Shown: positions 1 to 11,814 of the stretch, piece by piece
Position numbering within the stretch: position 1 is the stretch's first letter
Layout of the letters: each line of letters begins with the position of its first letter
Assembly: GCA_021234155.1 (NCBI GenBank)
Contig: JAJEKV010000318.1
Coordinates: 64,001-128,000, forward strand
Origin: Isoetes taiwanensis
Lineage: Eukaryota > Streptophyta > Lycopodiopsida > Isoetales > Isoetaceae
Reading direction: 5' to 3'
DNA length: 64,000 nt
The notes under the pieces: model-generated
The model's database searches: none
What the model saw: only the letters and a program-made list of their open reading frames with translations
What the model was told of the DNA's origin: nothing
Made by a program: the position numbers and the translations under genes

Positions 1-112
1 TTAGTGTGTGTTGTACATTTTAGTACCAGATGTTTGTCAATTTTATTCGGGAATACAGTTTTCTGTTTCTTTTAGCTAGTTCTATATGTTGTTAACAACT
101 GTGCTTTTGCAG

Positions 113-651
113 GCAAGAACAAAGCAACCCCAAGCCGAAGAGAACAATCAAGATCACAAGCAGAAAACCTACAGTGGAACAAGGACAGGAGACTGTTGCG
201 CCAAAGATTTATGAAAACTTTCTAACGCAGTGGTCTGTTACATGCGCTTTTGCAGGAAAGTACAACAACATTACTTTCCTGTATGTTCGTCGAAGCGCAG
301 GACGATGACACCGAGTTTGAGTGTATGGGCTCTATTCAGCACGTGGAACCTGTTGCTGGGCAGTTCAAGCAACAGCCAAGATTGTCGTTCAGGACATCAC
401 AAGGCTTTATCGTTGTCGATGAAGCATACTTCAAATTGGTCAAAGTGCAGCCTCAACACCTGTACAAATACTGCGCCCATTACATGAACAAGCAGACGGT
501 GTCCACTACACTTGCCACAGTTTCCAGTAGCAAAAGTGAAGCACTAGACTACAGTGCTTCTGAAGATGAAGAAGAAGGCCATGGAGAACAAGGACCAGAT
601 ACTCCACTCATCGATAAGTTTTTCCACCAAAATGTTGACCAACATACCCAG
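113..651 (+). CDS. Unidentified coding exon, partial, probably frameshifted
   Basis: The stretch is bounded by a convincing acceptor (TTTTGCAG ending at 112) and a convincing donor (CAG/GTAGGT, GT at 652-653). One reading frame is open from about 250 to the donor and encodes about 134 residues. It has an acidic stretch (DYSASEDEEEGHGE) and the segment FRTSQGFIVVDEAYFKLVKV. A different frame is open over the first part (about 115-300, with PKIYENFLTQWSVTCAFAGK), so one coding sequence may be broken by an indel near 270-310. I do not recognise the family. The composition looks coding rather than random. The gene would continue on both sides, but no neighbouring exon could be assigned. It may be an exon of a live gene with a long intron, or a remnant. 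Confidence 0.35.
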
Positions 652-769
652 GTAGGTCCTCTAAAATGCCTTCTTTACTGTATTATTTTGTTTTCGGATG
701 CATTGTCTTCTTTTTATATTTAAGTAGACATCATTTGTAATATTTATATTCATTTTGAAATGATGCTAT

Positions 770-1300
770 GGAACTATTTGGAGGCTCCAAATGGCTCCAT
801 GACGCCATTTGAGGGGTATACCTCTCCCCCCCCCCCCCCCCCAACCCCAAACGACGCCATGGAGCCATTTGGAGCCCACAAATGGCGCCATTTGAGGGGT
901 TCCAGGAGGGGCATGTATACCCCCGAAATGGTGCCATTGAGCTATTTGGGGTTCCAAATGGCTTCATGGTGTCATTTGGGGGATGCCAGAGGGGTTGGAG
1001 TCGTTTGGAGCCCCCAAATGGTTCCATGGCACCATTTGGGGAGTGTGAACGAGGGCAAGGATACGTATGAATGAATGGCTCCATGGCGCCATTTGGGGAG
1101 TGCTAAAGGGAGCATCTTCCATCATATGTACATCTGCTCCCCTTGGCATTCCCCAAACGGCTCCATATAGCTCCATTTGGCACCATTTGGGGAGTGCTAA
1201 TAGAAGCAAGTATACATGTGTTGGAGGAAATGGCATTGTAGTTGGGTTATCTGAGAGGGAAAAATGGTGCCATGACACCATTTTCATGGTGTTTCCTTCT
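770..1300. repeat. Cluster of palindromic CCAAATGG...CCATTTGG units
   Basis: At least six degenerate copies of a self-complementary unit occur here, with CCAAATGG on one side, CCATGG or GGCGCC in the middle and CCATTTGG on the other (near 788, 855-895, 953, 1013, 1075 and 1151). Spacing is irregular at 60-100 bp. The units are joined by G-rich spacers, and a 16-base C run lies at about 827-842. Long ORFs on both strands here are a by-product of the palindromes and are not called as genes. Confidence 0.6.
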
Positions 1301-2067
1301 CCTTTAGACCCAATAGTGACTTTTCATGTCGAAAATAACGCCATTTTCATGTATTTTTCCTTGTTTTTTTTTGTTTTTGCATAATTGTATAACCTATTCG
1401 TGGTAAAGAGAGCCACATGTAGATCCATTGAATGTTGCAATAGAGGTCAAGAAATCTGTGGTGCCATCCATTGAACTTTCAATCCTATGTTCGTGTGCAG
1501 ATAACATTAGTGAAGCAGTAGGTGCATTTATTCAGGTTGCCAAAGGGGATGTAAGACCAGGTTGAGAGCAGTGTTTTTAAATATTTATGTATGTTATAAA
1601 CATATGTATGATATATGTATACTACTCACGTGTATCAACACCCACAGAAGGTCTAAAAATCTATTCATGTGTCTTAGATACATATATGTATGACACAACC
1701 ATGTACCTAACACCTGCAGAATGTCTACAATAAAAAAATTCCAATTCACTGAAAATTTTCCCAATATAATGAAATTATGCTTCTTCCTTCTATTTGCAAG
1801 TGGAGTGATGGCTTTAAATAGATCTTTAATTTCAGTCATGTGATCATTGGCCCCTGATCCAAGGAACCAAGATCCATGAGATAATTCTGCAATAAATCCA
1901 AGTGCATCAATGTCAAAAAGGTTGCACCATGTGTCATTGTCCATGTTTTTTTATTGTCTACTAGATCGCAGCAATACAATTCCACCAGAAGAGCATGCCT
2001 ATGATTCTCCACAGCATATTTCCTCAGTCCTCCAAATTTTTAAAAGATAGCTAATCCAGAGAAGAAA
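1301..2067. other. Spacer without recognised features
   Basis: AT-rich sequence. ATATGTAT-type words occur around 1590-1690, and nothing coding is recognised. Confidence 0.5.
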
Positions 2068-2150
2068 TATCTAGCATTATAACGGGGGTTTTTTTTTTTT
2101 TTTTGTCTTTATTTTCTCTAAGGTTTTCATATGATTTGGTGGGTCAGATT
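2068..2150 (+). repeat. Dispersed repeat R2, copy 1
   Basis: The segment GCATTATAACGGGGG, a T run, then TAAGGTTTTCATATGATTTG matches 36130-36200 in the same order and orientation. This indicates a dispersed element of unknown class. No terminal repeats or target duplication could be defined. Confidence 0.45.
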
Positions 2151-2333
2151 CATCCGTGTGTACTAAATAGTATTTCGAGTGCACCCTTTTGTTAGCCATT
2201 GATTTAAAAAAGGGGGCAAATCCTGTGGTGGATATCCTCCCATTATTTTTAGGGTTTTTTTAGGGTTCAACTTGTTAACTTGTTTCGAATTATCCATTCT
2301 TTCCATCTAGGCCTGCACAGGTTTAGGGTAGCT

Positions 2334-2772
2334 ATGGCGGCAGTGAAGAAAATGGTGTCGTCGGCCCGGGCTTTCTTTCAAGAAACTAAAGGCACCATGG
2401 CAGATCACGGCCCCTACTGGCGCCCCCGAATACAAAGAAACCATTCAAGATATTACACTCTACCGCACCTTCTCTCCTGCCACCGCTCCTAAGCCTGTTT
2501 CAGTCCCTCGATCTGAACCTGAGCATGTTTATGATATCAAATATTTTGCTAGATCTACCCGGCGCACGGTATCTCAACAAGTCGTAAGAGAAATTGATCC
2601 TTCCAAGGATTCTGAGTTTGATGACCGTTTGCCCCCTTCCCCTCCAATTTTTGTTCTTGCCTCGGGTGAAGTGTTCAAATATCCAAGGAGAGGGCTACCA
2701 AAAGTAAAAGATTTGTGGAAATGGAGGATAAACATTGAAGCTGGCTGCATGAATAGGATGTTCACAGAATGA
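2334..2772 (+). pseudogene. Small conserved-looking protein gene broken by a frameshift
   Basis: An ATG at 2334 opens a frame starting MAAVKKMVSSARAFFQETK. The long downstream reading continues in another frame (open from 2347, stop at 2770-2772), with segments PEYKETIQDITLYRTFSPAT, SEPEHVYDIKYFARSTRR and DDRLPPSPPIFVLASGEVF. The two parts join into one plausible protein of about 145 residues if one base was gained or lost near 2385-2400. The N-terminus is basic and amphipathic, like a mitochondrial presequence, but I could not name the family. No intron interrupts the reading, so it could be a retrocopy or a single-exon gene that decayed. A sequencing indel in a live gene is the alternative. 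Confidence 0.42.
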
Positions 2773-3009
2773 TGTTCACTGTTCATGTGTTCATGTGTTC
2801 ATGTGATTTTGCACTTGAAGCTTTATCAGACGTGCTTGCAGGGAATAATGATGAAGTAGAATAGGAAGACAGATTGCACAAGTTTCTGCCCAGATCTATG
2901 CCATCCGCCAGAGCATTGCCAAGGCTCCAGGCCAGCATGGGCCATGAGGAACTGCACTCGCCTACCGCATTCTAAGTCTTTGCAATATTGTAATTGTCTG
3001 CATAGCATC

Positions 3010-3125
3010 GTTAACTCCTGTTTTTGGGTTGCCCCTAGGGGGGCAAACCCTCGTTTATGGGGTATGTGGGCATATTCAGGTATATGCCGGCATATGCCTA
3101 GCATATGCTGGTATTTGCTAAAACC
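3010..3125 (+). repeat. Dispersed repeat R1, copy 1
   Basis: It contains GGGTTGCCCCTAGGGGGGCA, then AACCCTCGTTTATGGGGTATG and several GCATATGC-type palindromes. The same elements occur in inverted orientation at 15955-16063 and in part at 12604-12672. Confidence 0.55.
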
Positions 3126-3279
3126 GGCTCGACCACGTAAATTGGCGGTGGCAGTATCATTTGGGCGGCGGTGTGGAACGGGGTAACAAGACGGCCATAG
3201 TTTGAGAAGAACTAGATGCGATAGCCAAATGGTTGCTCTGTGATCAAGTTTCTGATGCATGTCTGGAAGGTAGCTTGTG

Positions 3280-5060
3280 AACTTATCTGCGTGCTATTCC
3301 AGGTGATGATTTGCCAAATTTGTACAATGCCATTTTGCCGTGAAAAGACTTAGATGCTTGTTTAGGAAAGATAAAATATATGCTAGCTTACTAGTTATTG
3401 TGGGTGGCTATTGCTTACTTTGGCTATGCACGTTTTTTGAATGTAGATGGGACTTATGGTTAGTTGAGAGAGAAAGGGTTAATGTGATTTGGTAGATCTA
3501 TTATGCTACCAATAATATGGGCATAATAGGTGAATCTAAATGGTTTTAGTTGTAATCATAGCAAAAAGAAAACTGTTTGATAGATAGGAATAGTTTGCAC
3601 CATTTTGCAGATTGTTATGAATGTTTGAAAAATCAATGAAAAATCAAACATCGAGGACAAAGCCAGCGGGGGGCTGTTTTCACTAGTGGTGTTGATTTAT
3701 TTATGGCATACATGCCCTTTTGCAAGTGATATTTTCACACAAAGATTGCCCTTGTGGTTTTTGCAAAGAGAAATCGAAGGGGAGCTATTGTTAGGGCATA
3801 GACATCTTGGAGCATATCTTGTTTGAGAAAGCATTTGTGAATGAGATTTTTACACATTATTGGCCTTGTGGTTTTTGCAAGGCGTAGAAGCCCAAGGAAA
3901 ATTGCTCTAAGGGCGTTGACATTTTATCGCATGCTATTTAAGGTATTTATCAAACCGTACAATGCCATTTTGCTATGAAAACATTTAGACCTTGCTTACC
4001 GGTTATTATGAATGGCTATTACTTGCTTCATTTCTGCCATGGTACATGTGTTTTGAATATAGGGTGGGAAATAGGTTGGGTGCTTTGCTGCGATGGATAT
4101 ATATGTTTTGTTGAACTTAAATGGGGATAATGTGCGCAATCCTGCAGACCGTTATGGGTCTTTGGAAAAAAATAGAATAAGAGCTGTGTGAGTTGGTTGT
4201 GTTAATGCATTTATGGCATACATCTAGCCGGCGATGGAAAACATTTTTTTGTGCTTGGGCTGTTTTCGTTCCTAGATGGTCCGACAAGTAGAGATGTGGT
4301 ACACTACAATGCTAGAACAGGCGGATTCTTTGTTTGGCTACGTAGATTTGTTTGGTATGCCAAATTATTATCCACTTGTGTGGCATGCATCTATTTTCGG
4401 TTTTTGTGTGTAAGTCGTCATTCATGGTGATGTTGCAGCCCGAGGCATCGAAGGCGATGACACTGATTGAGCAATGGAGGCACTTGAATGATACCATGCT
4501 AATGACTTTGAGGTAGGTTAATAGATTATGTAGTTAGGGATAATTTGCAACTCGAGGAGAAAATTTCGCATAGGCTAGTCTTTGTTAATGCATCTATGGC
4601 ACCCATTCCTTTTGATTGTCTCCCTGTAGCCCTAGAGCGAGAGTTTTGTTCTGTATTGAGCTATGTATTTGGATAGGCTGTCTCATCCTCATGATATACC
4701 AAGACTCTGCGAGTGTATGATTTCTTGAGAATTTGTACAGTTCAATTTGTCGTGATTGCCATTTTTACACATTGTTGCCCTTGTGGTTTTTTGCAAGGCG
4801 AGAGAAGTCCACGAGAGCCGTTCTTAGAGGATAGACATCTTGGGATTTGTCTGCGTGCTATTCTAGGTGATGGTTTGCCAAATTTGTACAATGCCATTTT
4901 GATGTGAAAAACACTTAGATGCTTGTTTAGGAAAGATAAAATATATGCTAGCTTACTAGTTATTGTGAGTGGCTATTGCTTAAGCGGAGTTGCTATTTGG
5001 GTGTAGATATTTGCATGCTATTTAAGATGATGATTTGCAGAATTTGTACCCGATCAATTG
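3280..5060 (+). repeat. Old, diverged internal repeats
   Basis: Several blocks recur in the same order. The block with TTTGCCAAATTTGTACAATG, then TTAGATGCTTGTTTAGGAAA, and GTGGCTATTGCTTA occurs at about 3300-3420 and 4860-4985, with a more diverged version at 3945-4025 and a fragment at 5028-5050. The block with CCCTTGTGGTTTTTGCAA occurs near 3750, 3868 and 4780. I see no reading frame running through the copies. This looks like an anciently duplicated non-coding or transposon-derived sequence. Confidence 0.6.
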
Positions 5061-7340
5061 CCTTTTTCCCAATTGGAGAATTTGTGTGAAAGTCTTGTCG
5101 CTTCAAGCATCTTTGAGTGTCAGATTGAGGAAAACATTTTGCTTCACCATTTTGCTAGATATTTGTGCGGTATTGTGGATCCGAAGCTGCATACTTTTGA
5201 AGAACAGGGCCGGCAATGAGCACACACGGACTTCTGCTCTAGCAATCCAACCATGGTTGAGCCAATACTTGAGCCAATAGTGCATTTTTCTTACCAATTT
5301 GTTTGAACCTAAAAAATTTGCTTATTTTTTTCTTTAGTCTACCGTTAGGTTATTAAGCTACTAAATTGTGCCAATTCAAGCCACAATAGGTTCTTTATAA
5401 ACAGAGGTGCTTATCCTTTGGCAAAAAATGTGCAGGTGATCCACAATAGGTTATTGTTGCGGCCATACAGGGAGCTTATTCTTTAGCAAAAATGTGAGGT
5501 GATCGTGATCATGGTATGTGTGTATGCATTCAACGATAAGCGGTATAGTTATGGTGGAATGCCCTTGCTTAGTGCTATACTAGAAACCGACATCTTTTGT
5601 AGAGTTTATCATGGCACGTAAGTGTTGTTGAATCAAGTGACTTTTTGGTGCAAGAAAGAATAACCTACCCCCATTGTTTGGAATATGTGGGCTTCACATG
5701 CCATGCTTGCTCTAGTTCCACTTAACCTAGGAAAGGTAAAAAGAATTAAGTTCTTTGGGGATATTATTGTACTACAATTGCTTGCAGTTTTTTGTTGCCA
5801 TGGAGGCGGGCATCCATTAAAAAAATCAGCGATTGTGTCGCAAAATATAGCGAGAGAAGATTTAACATGCAAAAGTAAGATCGCGGTCTATCATTTGTAG
5901 GGTACAATATGCTAGGTTAGCAATTGTAATATGATGCTTGGCTTTGCAATGAGTTAGTACCATTAAAGAAAGATGGTATGACACTACCGGTGGTGAGATG
6001 TTACACTTAGTTGGTGCAAAAAAGCCGGTAGAGGGACACGTGCGGTTGTGGCTTATGGTTTATGTTATAAAGGGCTTGCAATTAGATAGATAGATAAGTT
6101 ACACTAGGGTTGGAAAAGGGACATTCAGAAAAGATTGTATGGGAAAAGATTGGATGGAACATGGCAAAAAGTTTGGTTGATTGCATATAGGAGTGAAATT
6201 TGATGTGTTAATTTTTTAGGAAAAACTAGAAACACATTTTTTGAACATTTTATCTTCTTTGCATTTTGTATCCTCTCTACATTGTGGAGCTTTCTAACAA
6301 AAATATGTTGTAGCTTTGATGGAGTACGCAGGTCTTGCATTTACACAGTCTCCATTTACAAGGCTGTGGTAAAAGCACATCTTCCGAGAGCATAAAAGCG
6401 AGGAGCCCTCACTTAAACCTGTTAATTTAGAGCAGGAATTAAATAATTATTAAAAATGGATGTGGGAGTATAATTGACACCATTTCATGAATACTTAGGG
6501 CTTCATAGATGGTATCTAGACGGCATGTTTCAACAATTGAAAACTGACAAATTGTGGCATTATGTCTGTATGCTAACTTTCCCTAGAAATCTAATGCAAG
6601 CGCTTATTTGCATTCTTAGAAGTGATGGAAAAAATTTGGAAGTTTATAACTTTAACCTTTTGATTGAAGGTCCTTTGTTTTTGTTTATGGGATTTATTGG
6701 AATGTATCCGCGCCATCACCTCTACCCGTGATACTTTAACTGCCTTGCCAATTGAAGTTTCTTGCAGTGGGCTTGAATGCTTGAATGTGTGTTCTCATTA
6801 AATGCATTGACATAATAAAACATTAGTCATCATTGTGAGCCTCGTATGTGGGCTTTACTTGTGTTCTCATTAAATGCATTGACAACGCAAAGCATCTAAT
6901 TCTTGGAGTTTACATATATGTAGTATAACGGACCTCCAGAGATGGAATAATCACATGTTTTCACGTGCGTTTGCATTTTAGCAACTTGATCATTATATAG
7001 GTAGCTATATAAATGATGGTATATTTTATGCATTATTAATATGTGCTATTTGTAGACACAAAACTCAAGATCATTCTAGACAACTAACCTACTTAGCATT
7101 TAAGACCACTGGCTTGTGATGTTCTATAAGAGATAATTTTGTGTTGGATTATCAAAGATAATTTTGTCTTAATAATGTGCCGAATAAGCTTGCCAGATTT
7201 CAACCATCGAAGTTCATGAGATAGTCACTGGGTTTTGGTTGTCACGTGTATTACAAATCCCAACATGCATTTATCCATGCAATACAACGTCCAAACCCTA
7301 CCATTTAAGAACACAAAAGACACGAAGAGTAGAATAACTT
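5061..7340. other. AT-rich spacer with minor repeats
   Basis: No gene is recognised. A direct repeat with core GTTCTCATTAAATGCATTGA occurs twice, at about 6791 and 6863. ORFs in this interval have no recognisable family or splice context. Confidence 0.45.
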
Positions 7341-7345
7341 AGCGC

Positions 7346-7405
7346 GCTCTGTGTGTGTGTGCGCGCCCAATGGCGTGCGCGTGCGTGTGCATGTGTATCA
7401 AAATC
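7346..7405 (+). repeat. Degenerate (TG)n/(CG)n microsatellite
   Basis: Alternating purine-pyrimidine run of TGTG, GCGC and GTGC dinucleotides. ORFs across it are repeat artefacts. Confidence 0.7.
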
Positions 7406-7840
7406 CCATGGCATATATCCTATGTCGATGGCTGGTTATACTTTGTTTGCTCTAAGGCAAGGATTTTCATTGATGTTCAAACTGGAGATGTATATGGCCT
7501 TGCTTTTTTCAGCGAAATTTCATTTATCAATGAGAGCTTCTATTGTATCTCCTAATATTTAATACTTTTTGAGTATCAAGATGCCCAAATCATGTTGACA
7601 AAGAATGTTGCCATATATGGAATTAGACCATTGTAAAGCGCAACATCATTAGCAATAGCTCACATTGCAAACAAAAAAAAAAAAACAAAAAGAACAAAAA
7701 AAAAACGAACGCAGCCGCCGAGACTAAAAATGGCTGGACACACAAAACAAGAAACAAGAAAACACACTCTGCCTATCTGAAGGGGGAGGTTAGCAAGTCG
7801 ATCACGGTTGATCTTCAAAATTCTCAGTGAGTTTTTTGAC

Positions 7841-8220
7841 TTGGAAGTATAATGTGTTTAACAAGTGTTGCCTTATGCAGGTTGCACCGATTTCTCAAAG
7901 GCTCCCTTCCTTGACTTAATTCCCAAAAAGCCCTTCGTATTTTTAAAATTCCCAAAATGCCCTTAAATTTTAAATATTTTCCCAAATAGCCCCGTATATT
8001 TTATAGTTCTGAAATTCGTGTGTTCTTTATTTCACAGGTTGCTAAACTCTTTAGCTGCATTTTGGAAGATAAAGGTAGTTCGTTGGCTACAGAGGATTTC
8101 GTTTCTAAATGTTCGGGGTTATGGTTTTGAATTGATTGTCAAAATATGACTTTGAACTATGATTTAAGCCACTTCACCCTCCGGCCATGGAGGGCAACCC
8201 TCCGTGCGCAGCACCTTGTT
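7841..8220 (+). repeat. Left 380-bp inverted-repeat arm
   Basis: Starts TTGGAAGTATAATG and ends GCGCAGCACCTTGTT. It contains three TTCCCAAA...-type subunits about 30 bp apart (about 7920-8005). The arm ends only 31 bp before the MetE start codon. It also contains an acceptor-like TTTCACAG followed by a short open frame starting VAKLFSCILEDK (8040-8132). Confidence 0.9.
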
Positions 8221-8251
8221 GTTCTTTTCCTAGTTGGTCTGCACTATTAGA

Positions 8252-11200
8252 ATGGCATCTCATGTGGTTGGTTATCCCCGTATGGGGCCAAAGAGGGAGT
8301 TGAAATTTGCCCTGGAGTCTTTCTTGGACAAGAAAACTACTGCTGAAGACTGCCAAGCATTTGAGGCCATCCATATGGCAACAGATGTCTGATGCTGGTG
8401 TGACGGGCCTGGCCAGTTAACCTTTCGGTAACTGGAGATCCCATCGATCTGTACCGTTGGATCTATTTACTCTTAGAACTCAAGAAATTAATACATGCAT
8501 ACTTAGGTAAAGAATTTAATCTTTATACATGCTCTAAGGTCCCAAAAATACTATACTAGCCATTGCTCAACAAAAACCCCACGCAACAACCAAAGTTTAA
8601 AAATAATTATAGTTTTAAGCCGATCCATAATAATAATGGTAATATTAATCAAATATATTGTCTAGCAATCCGCACACTCCTACTCTCGCCTTTCTGCAGC
8701 TTGGCTACTTTCCGGAGCACCATTAACCACGGGGTTAGTCACACGGACTAAGTGGGGATAGGGGAATCTAGGACATGTCTAGCATCAATAACCACAAAAC
8801 ATTAACCTTAAACAACAAACTAGTCTTACCGTAACCTCGCCCCTGCAATCTAAGTTATTAGTCCAACAAGCATAACCACAATGCATAATTATACCAAGCA
8901 TAGCCATTGCAACTTGATTCCAACATTAAAAACCACATATACAACAGCCAAGCAACCAAAGCATCAACATTGCAACCAATATTCCTCCTGGGTGCGAGCA
9001 AGGTCAACTCTACCGATCGGGCCCGGTGACATAGAGGGGGTAACCACGTGTGTACACACCCATCCACGCTGCGTCCAGCATTGGAGGACCACTTACTGTG
9101 CATGACGTTGTACCATATGGTACCAACGTCCGATGTTCAAATATTACCATTTGCATAGCATTGTGCAAAACCGTGAGTCCAGACCATCACACCTAGACTC
9201 CGGCCCCAGAGGTCTATATCAAAGAATTACATCATAGACAATTACATAATTCCCATCATTATGACCCATGCCTTAACAAGCTTACATCAAGTTAAGTCCA
9301 TACACACTCTATGTAACAAGGAAAAGTTCAACCATGACTCAATAATTATGATAGCCTCAATAATGCAATATGCAACTATCACCATTAAATAAAAGACAAA
9401 TATCTACACCTTTCCAAGATTCACTAACAACAAGGTTAATAGCCATATTTAAGGCTTTAATGATGTTTAAACTATAGCATTCAACTATTATTATGCTTCC
9501 GTTATAAACTTCCTCCATACGGAACACTTGTGTCGTGTTTTTATTTTCTCTCTTACTTTAACTAATTTCAAAGGCTTTCAATATATGGCTAGATAACTTG
9601 TTAGGCTACCCATGTCGTATTCACAATTAACTTACATCTATTAGCATACCCCTCCGTAACCTAGCCCTTAATCTTAACAAATTCCTCGCCCAGCTCCTTG
9701 TTCCAGCTAACCCTTACTATTTTAATTTAACCTTATAGCCTTAGCTTAAATCTTAAACTTATAAATTACTACCTTACTAACAAAGTAACTAATCTGTTAA
9801 CATTTTTTGTTATTTCTAACCTAACCCTAACGTGATCTGAGGGGGACGAACTCATTTGCAGCTCCAAATTCGGCCTCTAGGCCATCGAATCCTCATGGAA
9901 ATCACCGCAAAGCCTCCCGATTTTTTCTGGCAATGAAGTTTTTACGGCCATTTCGGCCAGCTTTATGGCACAAATCGGATGATTACAGAGCCAGTTCGGG
10001 CCACCAAGATCATGATTTTTCACGGCCAGATCTTACTCTAATCTTCCTAATTTCAGTATCCTTTCTCCATTTCGGACTCCTAAGGCCCAAATCGGCCCAT
10101 TCGAGGCGATTCACATGCTTTTTAAAGCATGCCAAATCGGCAAGATCATGCCGTTATTCCAAAGAAACATACAAGAAAAAATCTGCAGTCTTTGCGGCCG
10201 GACTCATAACTTTAATTCTAATCCATTTTCATGTAACTTTTCATGATTTTCGATCATTACAGTTCATCAAGTTCATGCTATGCAAGCGGCAAAGATGCAA
10301 GAGAAACTTTACAGTTTAACGATTTACGCCATACTTTTATCTTAATCCATCCCTCGAGGTTCTAATCGCTATTCCAATCACTTCCGGCATGGTTTAAATG
10401 ATCAGCTCTCTAGAAATCATTAGATCTATGATGCTTTTGCAAACTTTTTATATGCAATCATAAAATACTTACATATACAATCATGCAAGTTAATTCATAT
10501 CCACGCACTTACAATTTACTCTAAATTTATGCCAAGTTCTAGAACAATCCTACTGTATCAACACAATTTTGCTACACTAGAAAACCCCAGGTGTAAGGCT
10601 TGATCCCCACTTGGAATCCCGCTTGCTTCTTCTGCGCTCCAACACGCTCCCAAAACTCTGCATGCAATTCGCTCCTTCAGCAATCCCTCTGCAATCTATC
10701 TCCTTCCAAATGCTTTTCCACTGTGCTTATTTTTATTTTTAACCACCAGTATTCCGTCTGTATAATCTCTACATATACGACGTATTACTCTGCATGCGTA
10801 ATATTTTTATTAATATTCCTTTGCATCCTTTAATAAAATAATTCCACAATATACCTCAAAATCCTAGGTCCAGCATACAAGGCCACATACATTCCAAGCG
10901 ATACCTTCTCCTATTATGACCAAGTGCTTGATACACCAACTAGTAAGTTACATATCCCAAAAGCTCAGCTATTTCTAGGCTTACTCAGAACCTTGTTTCT
11001 GAATGATTAACTGCTTTTGCAGCCACTACATTGTTCAGTGGGCCCGGATGTGAAGTTCACCCTTTCCTCGTAAAAGTTGTTCAAGAATACAAGGAAGCTA
11101 AGTAGGTGGTGTATCATGTGCTTATTTATATCATTTTATTACAGCTTGGTATTGAGACTGTTCCTGTTATTGTTGGCCCATTTACGTATCTGTTATTTGC

Positions 11201-11690
11201 AAATCCAGCAAAGGGTGTGGCTAAAGGATTTGATCTTCTTTCTCTGCTTGACTCCTTGCTGCCAGTCTATGGGTAATCTTAAGCTATTATCCTAGATAGT
11301 AGTTCTTATTGTTTCAGGTTATTTAAGCTGGCCTTATATATGCAGGGAAGTCATAGGTGAGCTGAAAGCAACAGGTGCAAAATGGATTCAATTTGATGAA
11401 CCTGCACTTGTGCTTCACCTTGAAGCGTCTAAATTGCAAGCCTTTGAGAAGGCTTATGGTTATCTTGCCACTGAACTGAGTGGTGTGAAGCTTTTGGTTG
11501 AGACATACTTTGCTGACATTCCTGCTGAAACATACAAGTGAGTGATTATCTCTGTGTAATTTGCAAATGCGTCTTTAAGCTTTCCAGGGAATTTACCTCA
11601 CCTCAACTCTAGTGCAATTCAGGACGTTCACTGGCTTGCAAAGTGTGGCTGCTATTGGAGTTGATTTGGTTCATGGAACAAAGACGTCAT
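8252..11690 (+). pseudogene. metE: 5' half of cobalamin-independent methionine synthase, broken
   Basis: MetE makes methionine from homocysteine and methyltetrahydrofolate-polyglutamate. Exon 1 (8252-8399) reads [20 protein letters not shown], then shifts frame before [10 protein letters not shown]. Further exons follow: about 10880-10942 (YIPSDTFSYYDQVLDT, donor GTAAGT), 11023-11100 (GPDVKF, internal stop and frameshift), 11145-11272 ([20 protein letters not shown]), 11346-11537 ([29 protein letters not shown]) and 11623-11690 (VAAIGVDLVHGTKT). The reading then stops, at roughly the first third of the usual ~765-residue protein, and the right inverted repeat begins about 125 bp later. The piece between exons 1 and 2 is replaced by an unrelated 2.5 kb insertion. 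Introns are retained, so the capture was from genomic DNA. The catalytic C-terminal zinc site is absent, so no function as an enzyme is possible. Confidence 0.92.
8400..10880. mobile_element. Insertion in the metE fragment, possible solo LTR
   Basis: About 2.5 kb splits MetE between DAGV and YIPSD. It begins TGTGACGGGCCTGGCC, as many plant LTRs do, followed by a hairpin-forming segment (8412-8434), and ends near GGTCCAGCA at about 10875. It has no long ORF of recognisable function. No second LTR copy and no clear 5-bp target duplication were found, so solo LTR is only the likeliest of several options. Confidence 0.4.
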
Positions 11691-11814
11691 GTAGATATTA
11701 TGTAGTATAGAATGCTTGGCATTTGTTTTAGGTAAACGAAGAAATGGTATAGATGTGCATTTTTTCTATAACGTTTGCTGCTATATGCATGTATTGATGT
11801 ATGCAACTTGGAGA

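Noticed and set aside
731-1290. Four overlapping ORFs of 60-117 residues on both strands
   Set aside because: They are all Pro/Trp/Gly/Met-rich readings of the palindromic repeat array. Frames on opposite strands have the same composition, as expected from self-complementary units.
8400-10880. Calling the metE insertion a full LTR retrotransposon
   Set aside because: No second LTR, no gag/pol reading and no 5-bp duplication were seen. Only the TGTGACGG start and the overall look suggest an LTR.
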